From: Paraburkholderia largidicola
GTDB taxonomy: Bacteria; Pseudomonadota; Gammaproteobacteria; Burkholderiales; Burkholderiaceae
Direction of reading: 5' to 3'
Assembly (NCBI RefSeq): GCF_013426895.1
Contig: NZ_AP023174.1
Coordinates: 558,001-622,000, forward strand
Length of the DNA stretch: 64,000 nt
Of this stretch, positions 10,794 through 19,964 are shown piece by piece. Under the pieces are notes generated by a model. The model searched no databases. It saw nothing but the letters and a program-made list of their open reading frames with translations, and was not told the DNA's origin. Made by a program: the position numbers and the translations under genes. Every line of letters begins with the position of its first letter. Position 1 is the first letter of the stretch.

Positions 10794-11990
10794 TTACTTG
10801 CCCAGGCCCGTCGCCGCGATCTTGCCTTCGACATACGTCGCAAACGCAGCATGCGCATGCGTCGTCGGGTGGATCGTGTCGGCGAACACATACGACTGGT
10901 CCGCGCCCGCCACCGTCAGCGTGTTTGGCGAGCAGAACAGCGACGACGCGAATTGCTGGCCATACTGCGCAGCCGTCATGCCGCCGACCAGCACCGAAGG
11001 GTTCGCCGTCGCGTAAGCCGTTGCGTTCGCGGCCATCTGTGTGATGTTGCAGGCCGTATCCGTCGTGTTGCTGAAGCCTTGTGCCGACGGATTGGCGAGC
11101 AGCGGTGTGAGCCAGCCGCTCGTCGACACGAAGACCACCTTGGTCGACAGGCCGCCCGCGGCCAGTGCCTGCTGCAGCACGCCGTTATAGGTGGCGACGA
11201 TGCCCGAGATCAGCGCAGGCACCTGTGCCGACCCCAACTGCGCGGTGAGCTGCGTAGCCAGCGGCGTTTTGCCGATATCGGGCACGTCCATCACGACCAC
11301 GTGCGTCGCGCCCTTCGCGAGGATCGTGCCGATTTGCGCGACGAGCGTCTGCGCCATCGGGCCGACCGTGCTCACGGCGACCGACTGCACGATTTGCGAA
11401 GCCTGAGTCGGATTGGCCGCGACCTGCGTCGAGATCGACGTCAGCATGGCGGACAGGTTCTGCAGGATATCGTTGGCGCCGCCGTTGATCAGCACGAGCT
11501 GATTCGAATTGAAGCTGCCGTGATCGGTCAGGTATTGCTGGATCTGCTGCGTCACCGGCCATGTCGTGGCTGCCTGGCTGTTGGGCGCGTAGCCATTGCC
11601 GTCCACGCGCGACACATCCGAGCCGCCCTGCGCATAGCCGAAGCCACCATTCGCCACGAGCGGCTTGCCGAAGCCGCCCAGGTAAGCCGGCGTCAGCGTA
11701 TCGCCGTAGTACTCAGCGACTTTCTGCGTCCACACTTCGCCGGGGTTCGTCGTGAAGCGTCCGCCGCCGAAGCTCGAGGTGATCACGGGCGAATACGTGC
11801 CGACATCCGACAGGCTGTCCCCGAACGACACCACCTGCAGTTTGACCCCGCCCGCCGGCGTGCTGCTCGCGTTGTTGTTACTGTTGTTGTCACTGCCGCC
11901 GCCGCATGCGACGAGCATGGCGAATGCCGCGCACGCAACGGCGATGCGCGCGTAACGCACGACGCCCGTGTTGTTTGATGCTTGCTTCAT
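10794..11990 (-). CDS. SGNH/GDSL-family esterase, predicted lipoprotein
   Basis: This 398-residue protein is a predicted secreted GDSL hydrolase acting on ester bonds of unknown substrate. A signal peptide ends in the lipobox LVAC, with lipidation at Cys29, followed by a short Asn/Ser-rich linker. The nucleophile is Ser59 in FGDSLSD; block III is GGANDIL; the catalytic Asp/His lie in the C-terminal DTIHPTTHAH. ATG 11990 was chosen because a strong ribosome-binding site (GGAGATAAGGA) lies just upstream and the signal peptide then starts correctly; the frame itself is open to 12161. It may face the periplasm or cell surface. Convergent with tsaC. Confidence 0.85.
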   Translation of the reverse strand: MKQASNNTGVVRYARIAVACAAFAMLVACGGGSDNNSNNNASSTPAGGVKLQVVSFGDSLSDVGTYSPVITSSFGGGRFTTNPGEVWTQKVAEYYGDTLTPAYLGGFGKPLVANGGFGYAQGGSDVSRVDGNGYAPNSQAATTWPVTQQIQQYLTDHGSFNSNQLVLINGGANDILQNLSAMLTSISTQVAANPTQASQIVQSVAVSTVGPMAQTLVAQIGTILAKGATHVVVMDVPDIGKTPLATQLTAQLGSAQVPALISGIVATYNGVLQQALAAGGLSTKVVFVSTSGWLTPLLANPSAQGFSNTTDTACNITQMAANATAYATANPSVLVGGMTAAQYGQQFASSLFCSPNTLTVAGADQSYVFADTIHPTTHAHAAFATYVEGKIAATGLGK

Positions 11991-12096
11991 AGGGTCCTTA
12001 TCTCCTCGTATGTGTCTGGCCTGAGTTTGGTATCTCGTCAGCCATCTGATGCAGGCGTCGTCTGGACGCGGCGACGAACCTGCAAAGCCTTCCCTG

Positions 12097-13029
12097 TTAT
12101 CGCGGCGTCTGGACGGCCGCGTTGTCGTTCTGTCGTGTGTGTCCGGCGGCATCTGGCGCAAGCTCGCCGCCGCGCAGGCTCGCGTGATACTGCGCGGCCC
12201 ACGCGGGCGGCGCGAACAGCGCGCTCAACCGGTTGCGCAAGCCGCGCACCCGCACGACGTCCTGCGCCATCGAAGCCCATTCATGAAACGTCGCCTTCAG
12301 CGGGTTATACGTATAGAGCGGCTCGACGATGCCATACACGGGCGGCTCGTTCGCGTCTTCATCGACATAGCTGCCGAACAGCCGGTCCCAGATCACCAGC
12401 ACGCCCGCATAGTTGCGATCGATGTACCGGTCGTTGCGCGCATGATGCACGCGATGGATCGACGGCGTGTTCAGCACGTATTCGAGCCAGCCGAGCTTGC
12501 CGATCGACTGCGTATGCACGAAGAATTGAAACCCCAGATTGATCAGCACGACGCCGACGATCTGCTTCGGTGAAAAGCCGAGAAACGCGAGCGGAATCCA
12601 GAAGATCCACATGCCCGCGACGGGATACATGAGGCTCTGGCGAAACGCGGTCGAGAAATTCATCCGCTCCGACGAGTGATGCACGACATGCGCGGCCCAC
12701 AACCAGCGCACGCGATGGCTGCAGCGATGAAACACGTAGTAGAGCAGATCCTGCGCGACGAACAGCACGACGAACGACACCCAGCCCGCTTGCCAGTCGA
12801 GCAGGCGGTAGTGCTCGTAGCAATACGCATAGGCGGGAATGACGAACAGCCACGCGAGCTTGTCGGCGCCCTGATGCATCAGCGCGAGCGCGGTATTGCA
12901 CAACGTGTCGCGCCAGCCGTACATGCGCGCTTCGGGCTGTGTGCGCTGCGCGTGCCACGCCTCCCAGCCGATGCACGCGAGAAAGATCGGCGCCATGGCG
13001 AGCAGAAGCAATTCGGCATCGAATTGCAT
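12097..13029 (-). CDS. Sterol desaturase / fatty acid hydroxylase family membrane protein
   Basis: The 310-residue integral membrane protein belongs to the di-iron fatty acid hydroxylase superfamily. It shows the three histidine clusters that bind the iron pair: HRCSHR, HVVHHSSE and HRVHHARN, between hydrophobic spans (for example LLLLAMAPIFLACIGWEAW at the N-terminus). Bacterial members hydroxylate or desaturate lipids, hopanoids or sterol-like compounds, but the substrate cannot be read from sequence. It is on the same strand as the GDSL esterase 106 bases downstream and may be co-transcribed. The family is firm, the reaction is not. Confidence 0.83.
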   Translation of the reverse strand: MQFDAELLLLAMAPIFLACIGWEAWHAQRTQPEARMYGWRDTLCNTALALMHQGADKLAWLFVIPAYAYCYEHYRLLDWQAGWVSFVVLFVAQDLLYYVFHRCSHRVRWLWAAHVVHHSSERMNFSTAFRQSLMYPVAGMWIFWIPLAFLGFSPKQIVGVVLINLGFQFFVHTQSIGKLGWLEYVLNTPSIHRVHHARNDRYIDRNYAGVLVIWDRLFGSYVDEDANEPPVYGIVEPLYTYNPLKATFHEWASMAQDVVRVRGLRNRLSALFAPPAWAAQYHASLRGGELAPDAAGHTRQNDNAAVQTPR

Positions 13030-13224
13030 TGACGTCTCCCTCCGAGGGTCCCTGCGGCCTCCTCGGGGAGGCCGGCATTGTCTTTATTGTTTGAATGCGG
13101 CGCTGTACATCATGCGGCGCTTTTTGCGCGCGCCGTCATGCCTGTTTGTCTGCGCCTTTTCATACTGCCCGACAGCGTACAACGCCTCGCGGCGCGCCGC
13201 GCACCGCTTCAATAGAAGGAATCC

Positions 13225-14937
13225 TCAGTGGGCGCCGCGCTTCTGAGGGTTTTTCCTGATCTTGCGGCGCGGCTCGTCCGCGGCTTCTGCAGCGGCCGGC
13301 GCGACGGTGCTGGCGAGCATCGCGGACGGCCCCTGATACACCCATTCGAGCAGTTCGTCATGCGCGGCGCGCGCGGCTTCCGCGTGCGGATCGTTGATCA
13401 GGCTGACGACGACATAGCTCTGCCCATCGGCCGATGCGACATAACCTGCGATCGCGCGCACGTCGCGCAACGTGCCTGTCTTGATGTGCGCGTTGCCGTT
13501 GACGGGCTTCGACGTCAGCCGGTTGCGCATCGTGCCGTCCACGCCGACGATAGGCAGCGAATCGACGAACACCTGAGCGACGGGGCTCGCGTTCGCGCTT
13601 TGCAGCAGGTCGGCGAGCGCGAGCGCGGTGATGTGCTCGTCGCGTGACAGGCCCGAGCCGTTGTCGAGGCTCAGATATTCCATCGGCATTGCGCTGCGAT
13701 GCAGGAACGATTCGATCGCTTCAGCCGACTTCGCGGGCGTAGCCGGCGGGCGGTTGATGACGGCGCCGATCGTCAGGAACAGATTGCGCGCCATCGTGTT
13801 GTTGCTGAACTTGTTGATGTCGCGAACGATGTCGGACAGCACCGGCCCCTGATGGGTCGCGACGAGTTTCGCGTCGATGGGCACTGCGCCTTCGCGCGTC
13901 GTCCCGTTGAACGTGCCGCCCGTCTGCTGCCACAGCGCGAGGAAGCCGCCCGCGAAGAACGTGGTGTGATCTAGCACGGCCACGTTGACGGTGCGCTCGC
14001 CACAGCGCAGCGGATAGTCGCCGATGAACGATGCATTGACGACGCCATTCGCCGCCGGCGTGACGGCGGGCGTCACCAGTTCGCCGCGGCACGGGCCGCG
14101 CGTCGCATGCAGTTCGTTGTCGATCTGCAATTGCGCGAGCGCGGGCAGTACGTCGATCTGCACCTTGCCGTCCTCGGATGGCGACATCGTGAACGACAGC
14201 GATTTGAACGCGTACAGCAGCGGATCGGGGCCGACGTTGTAGGGCGAATTGACGTCGCTGTCGAAGGCGGGCAGATCGCGAGTAGACGGATCGAAGAAAC
14301 GCTTGTCGAGCACGAGCGCGCCGTCGATGCCCGTGATGCCCGCCTTGTGAATCTTCTGGACGAGATCGATCAGTTCTTCCGGTACGAGCTTCGGGTCGCC
14401 CGTGCCCTGGATGTACAGATTGCCGTGCAGCACGCCGTTACCGTCGATGTTGCCCTGCGCGTAGGCCGTCGTTTTCCAGCGGTAGTCGGGGCCGAGCAGC
14501 GACAGGCCCGAGTAGGTGGTGACGAGCTTCATCGTCGAGGCGGGCATCATCGGCTTGCCAGCGTTCAGCGCGAGCACGGGCGTGCGGTCGCCGACCTTCT
14601 CGACGACCACGCTAATCGACGACAGCGGCACATGCGCGCGCTGCAGACCCGCCATCACAGCAGGCGGCAACACGGTGGTGACGTTGACGGCGGGTTGCTG
14701 CGCTTTCTTGCGAGCCTCGGCGGGTGCGGCGACGGCGAGCGCGGCGCACGCGAACAGTACGGCAGCAGCGCGCGCGGCGGCACGGCGGTGGGAAGGCAAC
14801 GGCGGCGACAGCTTTGCATCGCGACCGGTTGCGGACAGCGCAGCCGCCGCATCAGCGTGAGCGGATGTCAGCGTCCTGATGCGGCGCCCGAGCGAACGGG
14901 CATATGAGGAAGCAAGTGAAACGAAGGCGAGCGGCAT
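13225..14937 (-). CDS. dacB: D-alanyl-D-alanine carboxypeptidase/endopeptidase (PBP4)
   Basis: This periplasmic class C penicillin-binding protein trims and cleaves peptidoglycan cross-links. The catalytic motifs are all present: SxxK (STMK, in MMPASTMKLVTTYSG), SxN (FSNNTMARN) and KTG (HIKTGTLRDV), with the large inserted domain of PBP4 between the first two. The C-terminus ends in a basic Arg/Lys tail. A hydrophobic signal segment (AAAVLFACAALAVAAPAEA) precedes the mature part. The start is uncertain: ATG 14937 is given, a TTG at 15018 also keeps the frame open, and no good ribosome-binding site is visible for either; a shorter start nearer the signal peptide is possible. Confidence 0.88.
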   Translation of the reverse strand: MPLAFVSLASSYARSLGRRIRTLTSAHADAAAALSATGRDAKLSPPLPSHRRAAARAAAVLFACAALAVAAPAEARKKAQQPAVNVTTVLPPAVMAGLQRAHVPLSSISVVVEKVGDRTPVLALNAGKPMMPASTMKLVTTYSGLSLLGPDYRWKTTAYAQGNIDGNGVLHGNLYIQGTGDPKLVPEELIDLVQKIHKAGITGIDGALVLDKRFFDPSTRDLPAFDSDVNSPYNVGPDPLLYAFKSLSFTMSPSEDGKVQIDVLPALAQLQIDNELHATRGPCRGELVTPAVTPAANGVVNASFIGDYPLRCGERTVNVAVLDHTTFFAGGFLALWQQTGGTFNGTTREGAVPIDAKLVATHQGPVLSDIVRDINKFSNNTMARNLFLTIGAVINRPPATPAKSAEAIESFLHRSAMPMEYLSLDNGSGLSRDEHITALALADLLQSANASPVAQVFVDSLPIVGVDGTMRNRLTSKPVNGNAHIKTGTLRDVRAIAGYVASADGQSYVVVSLINDPHAEAARAAHDELLEWVYQGPSAMLASTVAPAAAEAADEPRRKIRKNPQKRGAH

Positions 14938-15277
14938 GTACGGACAGAATCGGCAAAAAGCGGCGAAAGAGCGTCGAAAAAGCAGCGAGCGGCGGGCCGC
15001 GCGGAAAGGCAAATGCAAGGGCGTCGAAGGCCGCGCAAGGCCTGCAAAATCAGCATGCGCCGTGCAAAAGCGCTCATTGTAGAGAGTTGCGATGACGTCG
15101 CGAAAAAAATGATGCCGAGTGTTTCGTGCGCGTCACGCTATCGCGACGGAGCGTGCAAAGACGATATGCGGCGAGCATGCATCAGGGAAGAAAAAAGCAC
15201 GCGGGCGCTAGAATGCTGGCATCGAAAACCTATGGCCGGGACGCGAGTGCCGGAACAGCCGGAGCGGATGGATAGCG
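14938..15277. other. Divergent intergenic region dacB / response regulator
   Basis: This stretch of about 340 bases separates dacB from the two-component operon. Its left part may still encode the dacB N-terminus. A TAGAAT box near 15209 could be a −10 element for the regulator gene. No other gene or repeat was seen. Confidence 0.35.
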
Positions 15278-15940
15278 ATGCGCATACTTCTCGTTGAAGA
15301 CGACCGGATGATTGCCGAGGGCGTGCGCAAGGCGCTGCGCGGCGAAGGCTTCGCGGTCGACCTGGTGCAGGACGGCGAATCCGCGTTGAACGCGGTCGCG
15401 GGCCAGCCTTACGATCTCGTGCTGCTCGATCTCGGCCTGCCGAAGCGTGACGGCCTCGATGTGTTGCGCACGCTGCGTTCGCGCGGTCATCAGTTGCCCG
15501 TGCTGATCGTCACCGCGCGTGATGCCGTCGCGGATCGCGTGAAAGGGCTCGACGCGGGTGCCGACGACTACCTCGTCAAACCCTTCGATCTCGACGAACT
15601 CGGCGCGCGAATGCGCGCGCTGATCCGCCGCCAGTCGGGGCGCAGCGAATCGACGATCCGACACGGCAATCTCACACTCGATCCCGCGTCGCATCAGGTG
15701 ACGCTCGACGGCGCGCCCGTCGCGCTGTCCGCGCGGGAGTTCGCGTTGCTCGCGGCGCTGATCGCGCGTCCGGGCGCGGTGCTGTCGAAGAGCCAGCTCG
15801 AAGAGAAGATGTACGGCTGGGGGGAGGAGATCGGCAGCAATACCGTCGAGGTCTATATTCACGCGCTGCGCAAGAAGCTCGGCGCGGAACTGATACGCAA
15901 CGTGCGCGGTCTCGGCTACATGATCGCCAAGGAAGCCTGA
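15278..15940 (+). CDS. OmpR-family response regulator of the QseB/PmrA type
   Basis: The 220-residue DNA-binding regulator has a receiver domain (1–115) beginning MRILLVEDDRMIAEGV, the phospho-acceptor Asp in VLLDLGLPKRDG, and Lys in DYLVKPFD. A winged-helix output domain follows, with SAREFALLAALIARPGAVLS, LEEKMYGWGEEIGSNTVEVY and HALRKKLG, which is the QseB/PmrA subfamily pattern. The next gene, 4 bases later, is its sensor kinase. A PmrA-like direct repeat upstream of the following protease gene suggests that gene as a target (inference). Confidence 0.9.
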   Translation: MRILLVEDDRMIAEGVRKALRGEGFAVDLVQDGESALNAVAGQPYDLVLLDLGLPKRDGLDVLRTLRSRGHQLPVLIVTARDAVADRVKGLDAGADDYLVKPFDLDELGARMRALIRRQSGRSESTIRHGNLTLDPASHQVTLDGAPVALSAREFALLAALIARPGAVLSKSQLEEKMYGWGEEIGSNTVEVYIHALRKKLGAELIRNVRGLGYMIAKEA

Positions 15941-15944
15941 CACG

Positions 15945-17246
15945 ATGCGTTCGATTCGCCGTCAATTGCTGTTCTGGCTGCTCGCTATCGTGTTGCTCGG
16001 CGTCGGCATTGCGGGCTGGCTGATTTACCGTCAGGCGCTCGCCGAAGCCAACGAACTGTTCGATTACCAGTTGCAGGAAATCGCTGCCGCGCTGCCCGCC
16101 GAGCCGTTCTCACAAGTGCTCAGCTCGCGCGATACAGGCGACGAAGGCATCGTGCTGCAGATCTGGAATCGCAACGGCGTGCTGATGTACTACTCGCATC
16201 CGCGCGCGCCGCTCGCGCCGCGCGCCGAACTCGGCTTTTCGACGGAGCGCACCGAGCGCGGCGACTGGCGCGTGTATGGCGCGATCGTCGGCGATAACGT
16301 CGTGCAGCTCGCGCAACCGCTGTCGGTGCGCAACCGGCTGGCGGCGAACGTCGCGCTGCGCACGCTGTGGCCGCTCATCGTGCTGTTGCCGCTGATGGGC
16401 GTTGCGGTGTGGGGCGTGGTCGGACGCGGGCTCGCGCCTTTGCGGCGCGTCACGGGCGCGCTCGACACGCGTCATCCCGAAGCGCTCGATCCCTTGCCCG
16501 ACTCGCGCTTGCCGCTCGAAGTGCAGCCGCTCGTGCGCGCGCTGAACGGTCTGCTGGAACGGCTCGCCATTGCGCTCGACACACAAAAAGCCTTCGTCGC
16601 CGATGCCGCGCACGAACTGCGCACGCCGCTTGCCGCTGTGCAGATCCAGTCGCAACTGGTGGCGCGCGCGCATGACGAAACCGAGCGCCGCGAAGCGCTG
16701 AACGATCTACAGGCGGGCGTCACGCGCGCGACGCGTCTTGCCGAGCAACTGCTCGCACTCGCGCGCTCCGAGCCGGATGGGCACGCGGCGACAGGCAGCG
16801 TCGATCTCGACGCGCTCGTGCACGAGTGCGTGACTGCCCATCTGCCGCTCGCGCAAAAGCGCGGCGTCGATCTCGGCATCGAGGCTAGCGAGCCCGCCAC
16901 CGTCACGGGCGATGCGGAATCGCTGCGCGTGATGCTCAACAACCTGATCGACAACGCAACCAAATACACGCCGGAAGGCGGGCGCGTCGACGTGTGCCTG
17001 CGCGTGGAGGACGGCCGGCCGCTCGTGCAGATCGCCGACAGCGGCCCAGGCATTCCGCCCGACGAACGCGATCGCGTATTCGACCGCTTCTACCGCGTCG
17101 GCGCGGGCGCGAATCGCGCGCGCACCGACGTCGCGGGCAGCGGCCTCGGTCTCGCAATCGTGCGACGCATCGCGCTTCAGCATCACGCGAATGTCACACT
17201 CGACGAATCCGCTTCGGGTGGATTGCGCGTCAACGTGCGCTTCTGA
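15945..17246 (+). CDS. Two-component sensor histidine kinase (QseC-like)
   Basis: This 433-residue inner-membrane kinase has a first span near residues 5–25, a periplasmic loop of about 110 residues, a second span near 140–160, a HAMP-like linker, the dimerisation box DAAHELRTPLAAVQIQSQ with the phospho-acceptor His, and an ATPase domain with NNLIDNATKYTPEGG (N box), IADSGPGIPPDERDRVFDRF (G1/F) and GSGLGLAIVRRIA (G2). The signal sensed is unknown. It follows the response regulator directly in one operon and precedes the periplasmic protease gene, so an envelope-stress role is reasonable. Confidence 0.9.
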   Translation: MRSIRRQLLFWLLAIVLLGVGIAGWLIYRQALAEANELFDYQLQEIAAALPAEPFSQVLSSRDTGDEGIVLQIWNRNGVLMYYSHPRAPLAPRAELGFSTERTERGDWRVYGAIVGDNVVQLAQPLSVRNRLAANVALRTLWPLIVLLPLMGVAVWGVVGRGLAPLRRVTGALDTRHPEALDPLPDSRLPLEVQPLVRALNGLLERLAIALDTQKAFVADAAHELRTPLAAVQIQSQLVARAHDETERREALNDLQAGVTRATRLAEQLLALARSEPDGHAATGSVDLDALVHECVTAHLPLAQKRGVDLGIEASEPATVTGDAESLRVMLNNLIDNATKYTPEGGRVDVCLRVEDGRPLVQIADSGPGIPPDERDRVFDRFYRVGAGANRARTDVAGSGLGLAIVRRIALQHHANVTLDESASGGLRVNVRF

Positions 17247-17296
17247 ATCGCCCGCCCAGCAAGGGTTTGCGCAAGGCTTTCATCTAGTTGGCGTTG

Positions 17297-17313
17297 TTTA
17301 AGATTGATTTAAG
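17297..17313 (+). promoter_or_regulatory. PmrA/QseB-type box upstream of the DegP-like protease gene
   Basis: Two TTTAAG half-sites (17297–17302 and 17308–17313) are separated by exactly 5 bases (ATTGA). This matches the YTTAAK-N5-YTTAAK direct repeat recognised by PmrA-class regulators. It lies 58 bases before the protease ATG and just after the genes for a PmrA/QseB-type system. Confidence 0.55.
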
Positions 17314-17371
17314 CGACGCCACGTACTCTTCGCTTCATCAAAGAGTCAACTCTCCCAATCAGGAGTCCACG

Positions 17372-18889
17372 ATGAAAGCAAAAATACTGACCCGTAGCGC
17401 CGTTGCGGCGGCCGTCGTTATCGCATTGTCGGCGGGCTACGTGGCCGGTCATCGCAACGTGCCTGCGCCCGAGGTGATCTCACCCGCGGCCGCCGCGATG
17501 ATGCCTGCGGAAGCCGCGGCGAAGACGGGCATTCCCGATTTCTCGGGCCTCGTCGAAACGTATGGTCCCGCGGTCGTCAACATCAGCGCGAAGCATGTCG
17601 TGAAGCAGACGGCGATGCGCGGCGGCAATGGCAATAACAGCGGTCAGCTTCCCATCGATCCGAGCGATCCGTTCTATCAGTTCTACAAGCACTTCTTCGG
17701 CCAGATGCCGGGCGGCCCGAATGGCGGCGGTGGTGGTGGTGGCGATGACGGCGACCGTCCGAGCGCGAGCCTCGGCTCGGGCTTCATCATCAGCAGCGAC
17801 GGCTATGTGCTGACCAACGCGCACGTCGTCGACGGCGCGAACGTCGTTACCGTCAAGCTCACCGACAAGCGCGAGTACAAGGCGAAAGTGGTCGGCGCGG
17901 ACAAGCAGTCGGACGTCGCCGTGCTGAAGATCGACGCGAAGGATCTGCCAACCGTGAAGATCGGCGATCCGCGCTCGAGCAAGGTCGGGCAGTGGGTCGT
18001 CGCGATCGGCTCGCCGTACGGTTTCGACAACACAGTGACGTCGGGCATCATCAGCGCGAAGTCGCGCTCGCTGCCGGACGAGAACTACACGCCGTTCATC
18101 CAGACCGACGTGCCCGTAAATCCGGGTAACTCGGGCGGCCCGCTGTTCAATCTGCAAGGCGAAGTGATCGGCATCAACTCGATGATCTATTCGCAGACGG
18201 GCGGCTTCCAGGGCCTTTCGTTCGCCATCCCGATCAATGAGGCGATGAAGGTCAAGGACGATCTCGTGAAGACGGGTCATGTGAGCCGCGGCCGTCTCGG
18301 TGTCGCCGTGCAGAGCGTGAACCAGACGCTGGCGGATTCGTTCGGCATGAAGAAGCCGCAAGGCGCGCTCGTCAGTTCCGTCGATCCGGGCGGTCCGGCG
18401 GCGAAGGCAGGCTTGCAGCCAGGCGATGTGATCCTGTCGGTGAACGGCGTGGACGTCGCGGACTCGTCGGCGCTGCCGTCGCAGATCGCGGGCATCAAGC
18501 CGGGCTCGCAGGCCGACGTTCAGGTGTGGCGCGACAAGTCGACGAAGGAGCTGAAGGTGACGATCGGCTCGCTATCGGACGCGAAGGTCGCTTCGAACGA
18601 CGATAGCGGCCCGGCGCAGATGCAAGGTCGCCTCGGCGTTGCCGTGCGTCCGCTCACGCCGCAGGAAAAGAGCGGCGCGTCGGTGTCGCACGGTCTGCTG
18701 GTGCAGGATGCGAGCGGCGCGGCAGCCAGCGCCGGCATCCAGCCGGGCGATGTAATTCTGGCCGTCAACGGACGGTCGGTGTCGAACATCGACCAGTTGA
18801 AGCAGGCGGTGTCGGCGGCGGGCAACAGCATCGCGCTGTTGATCCAGCGCGATAACTCGCAGATCTTCGTGCCCGTCGATCTCGGCTAA
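17372..18889 (+). CDS. Do-family periplasmic serine protease (DegP/MucD-like)
   Basis: This 505-residue protease/chaperone removes damaged periplasmic proteins. It starts with a signal or anchor segment (SAVAAAVVIALSAGYVAG). The trypsin-like domain carries the triad His151 (TNAHVV), Asp181 (SDVAVL) and Ser254 (GNSGGP). Two PDZ domains follow (about 285–385 and 410–500), with AGLQPGDVILSVNG and AGIQPGDVILAVNG. A Gly-rich stretch (seven or more Gly) lies in the LA-loop region before the active site. ATG 17372 has an AGGAGT ribosome-binding site; the longer frame from 17288 lacks one. A PmrA-like box lies upstream, pointing to control by the adjacent two-component system. Confidence 0.93.
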   Translation: MKAKILTRSAVAAAVVIALSAGYVAGHRNVPAPEVISPAAAAMMPAEAAAKTGIPDFSGLVETYGPAVVNISAKHVVKQTAMRGGNGNNSGQLPIDPSDPFYQFYKHFFGQMPGGPNGGGGGGGDDGDRPSASLGSGFIISSDGYVLTNAHVVDGANVVTVKLTDKREYKAKVVGADKQSDVAVLKIDAKDLPTVKIGDPRSSKVGQWVVAIGSPYGFDNTVTSGIISAKSRSLPDENYTPFIQTDVPVNPGNSGGPLFNLQGEVIGINSMIYSQTGGFQGLSFAIPINEAMKVKDDLVKTGHVSRGRLGVAVQSVNQTLADSFGMKKPQGALVSSVDPGGPAAKAGLQPGDVILSVNGVDVADSSALPSQIAGIKPGSQADVQVWRDKSTKELKVTIGSLSDAKVASNDDSGPAQMQGRLGVAVRPLTPQEKSGASVSHGLLVQDASGAAASAGIQPGDVILAVNGRSVSNIDQLKQAVSAAGNSIALLIQRDNSQIFVPVDLG

Positions 18890-18910
18890 AGCTGCAAACG
18901 CGGCCGTGCT

Positions 18911-18933
18911 GGCCGGCGCCATGGGCGCCGGCC
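18911..18933. terminator. Perfect GC hairpin after the protease gene
   Basis: GGCCGGCGCC and GGCGCCGGCC form a perfect 10-bp stem around ATG, 21 bases after the stop codon. There is no T-tract, so it would act only as a pause or mRNA-stabilising hairpin. Confidence 0.4.
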
Positions 18934-18995
18934 GGTAAAAGCTGCCGGTGATGGTAAAAATGGAAGGTATGCAGATCGCTTACGACGCGCGTTGC

Positions 18996-19032
18996 AAAGG
19001 AAACAGGCCCGATTTTCGGGCCTGTTTCCTTT
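18996..19032. terminator. Strong inverted repeat / terminator
   Basis: AAAGGAAACAGGCCC (18996–19010) is perfectly repeated in inverse at 19018–19032 around a 7-base loop (GATTTTC). The T-rich right arm (GTTTCCTTT) makes an intrinsic terminator likely, in both directions. It ends the protease transcript and isolates the next gene. Confidence 0.75.
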
Positions 19033-19121
19033 GTGGGACTTGATGGGGCGGGATGGGCATGCAGATTGCGTCCGGATAGGCGTTAAAACCGTTTGGGGTT
19101 TGCCCAACAAGGAGCCACGCA

Positions 19122-19619
19122 ATGACTCATCGTCGTATCGTCGCCCGCGCCGTTTCGGTTGCGGCCGCGACAGTTCTCACGCTCGGCCTGTCGGGCGGCG
19201 CGTACGCGCAACAGGCAAGCGAAGTCACGGGCGGTACCACCTCGGACAACACCAGTGCGGGCAACGTCAACGGCGAGGGCCTGCCGCAAGTGCAGCAACA
19301 GGGCGACGTGTCGTACACGTCGGGCGGCGTCGGCCTCGATGAATCGAAGGCGCTGCAGGCTGCGCAGAGCCAGTGGCCGTTGTCGCTGCGCTTCACGGGT
19401 CCGGGTTCGGACTTTCTCGCCGATGTGAAGGTGAAGATCGTCGACGCGCACGGCGGCAGCGTACTCGACACCACGTCGCGCGGGCCCTACATGCTGGTCA
19501 AGCTGCGCCCGGGCCGCTACACGGTGCACGCGGCGTACAAGGAAAACGATCAGTCGAAGCCCGTCACCATTCCGGCAAAGGGGACGGCAAAGGCCGCTTT
19601 CTACTGGAAGACACAGTAA
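19122..19619 (+). CDS. Exported protein with carboxypeptidase-regulatory-like (Ig-like) fold, function unknown
   Basis: The 165-residue protein has a clear Sec signal peptide ending GGAYAQQ. The mature part starts with a Gly/Ser/Asn-rich linker, then a compact C-terminal domain (about 85–165) with the pattern DVKVKIVDAHGGSVLDTTSRGPYMLVKLRPGRYTV, typical of carboxypeptidase regulatory-like or transthyretin-like beta-sandwich domains. It ends with AAFYWKTQ. An AAGGAGCC ribosome-binding site precedes ATG 19122. It is monocistronic, bounded by hairpins at 18996 and 19794. I do not recognise a function; an envelope or matrix binding role is a guess. Note that only short fragments are quoted here by motif; the domain call is moderate. 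Confidence 0.65.
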   Translation: MTHRRIVARAVSVAAATVLTLGLSGGAYAQQASEVTGGTTSDNTSAGNVNGEGLPQVQQQGDVSYTSGGVGLDESKALQAAQSQWPLSLRFTGPGSDFLADVKVKIVDAHGGSVLDTTSRGPYMLVKLRPGRYTVHAAYKENDQSKPVTIPAKGTAKAAFYWKTQ

Positions 19620-19964
19620 GCGATGCGAAAGAAAAGGGGCGAAAAGGCGGCGCAAACGCGGGTCGACGGCGCGCGTCGAGTCGCCGCCGCGCCGCCAGCA
19701 ACGGCCGCGACGCGGCGCGCGCGCATCGGCAATCGGTAGAGACCCGATGCTCCCAACGAAGCGCGCGCAATCGCGGCGCGTTTGGTCAATAATGAAGCCA
19801 CGGACACGCTCCGTGGCTTCTGTGTTTTCGGAGCCGACGCTGCGCGGCCGGGGACACGCCTGCCGCACGACGACAACGAGGCGGCGCGTGCCTGGAGAGC
19901 CGGGCTGGCGGCGGAGCCAGCTGATCGGAGCGTGCGCGAACGTGCCAGCAGCGGAGCGGATCAC
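19620..19964. other. Intergenic stretch with terminator; no convincing gene
   Basis: This 345-base gap starts with purine-rich and very GC-rich sequence. A 38-codon Arg/Ala-rich open frame (19623–19739) has no proper ribosome-binding site and is not accepted as a gene. A terminator hairpin lies at 19794–19828. Confidence 0.5.
19794..19828 (+). terminator. Intrinsic terminator
   Basis: GAAGCCACGGA (19794–19804) pairs with TCCGTGGCTTC (19810–19820) around CACGC, followed by TGTGTTTT. It probably ends the transcript of the exported protein gene. Confidence 0.75.

Noticed and set aside
18911..18933. Second full intrinsic terminator after the protease gene
   Set aside because: Perfect stem but no T-tract; kept only as a low-confidence hairpin, with 18996–19032 as the real terminator.
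19623..19739. 38-codon Lys/Arg/Ala-rich open frame
   Set aside because: Very GC-rich repetitive sequence with a poorly placed ribosome-binding site; no support for translation.
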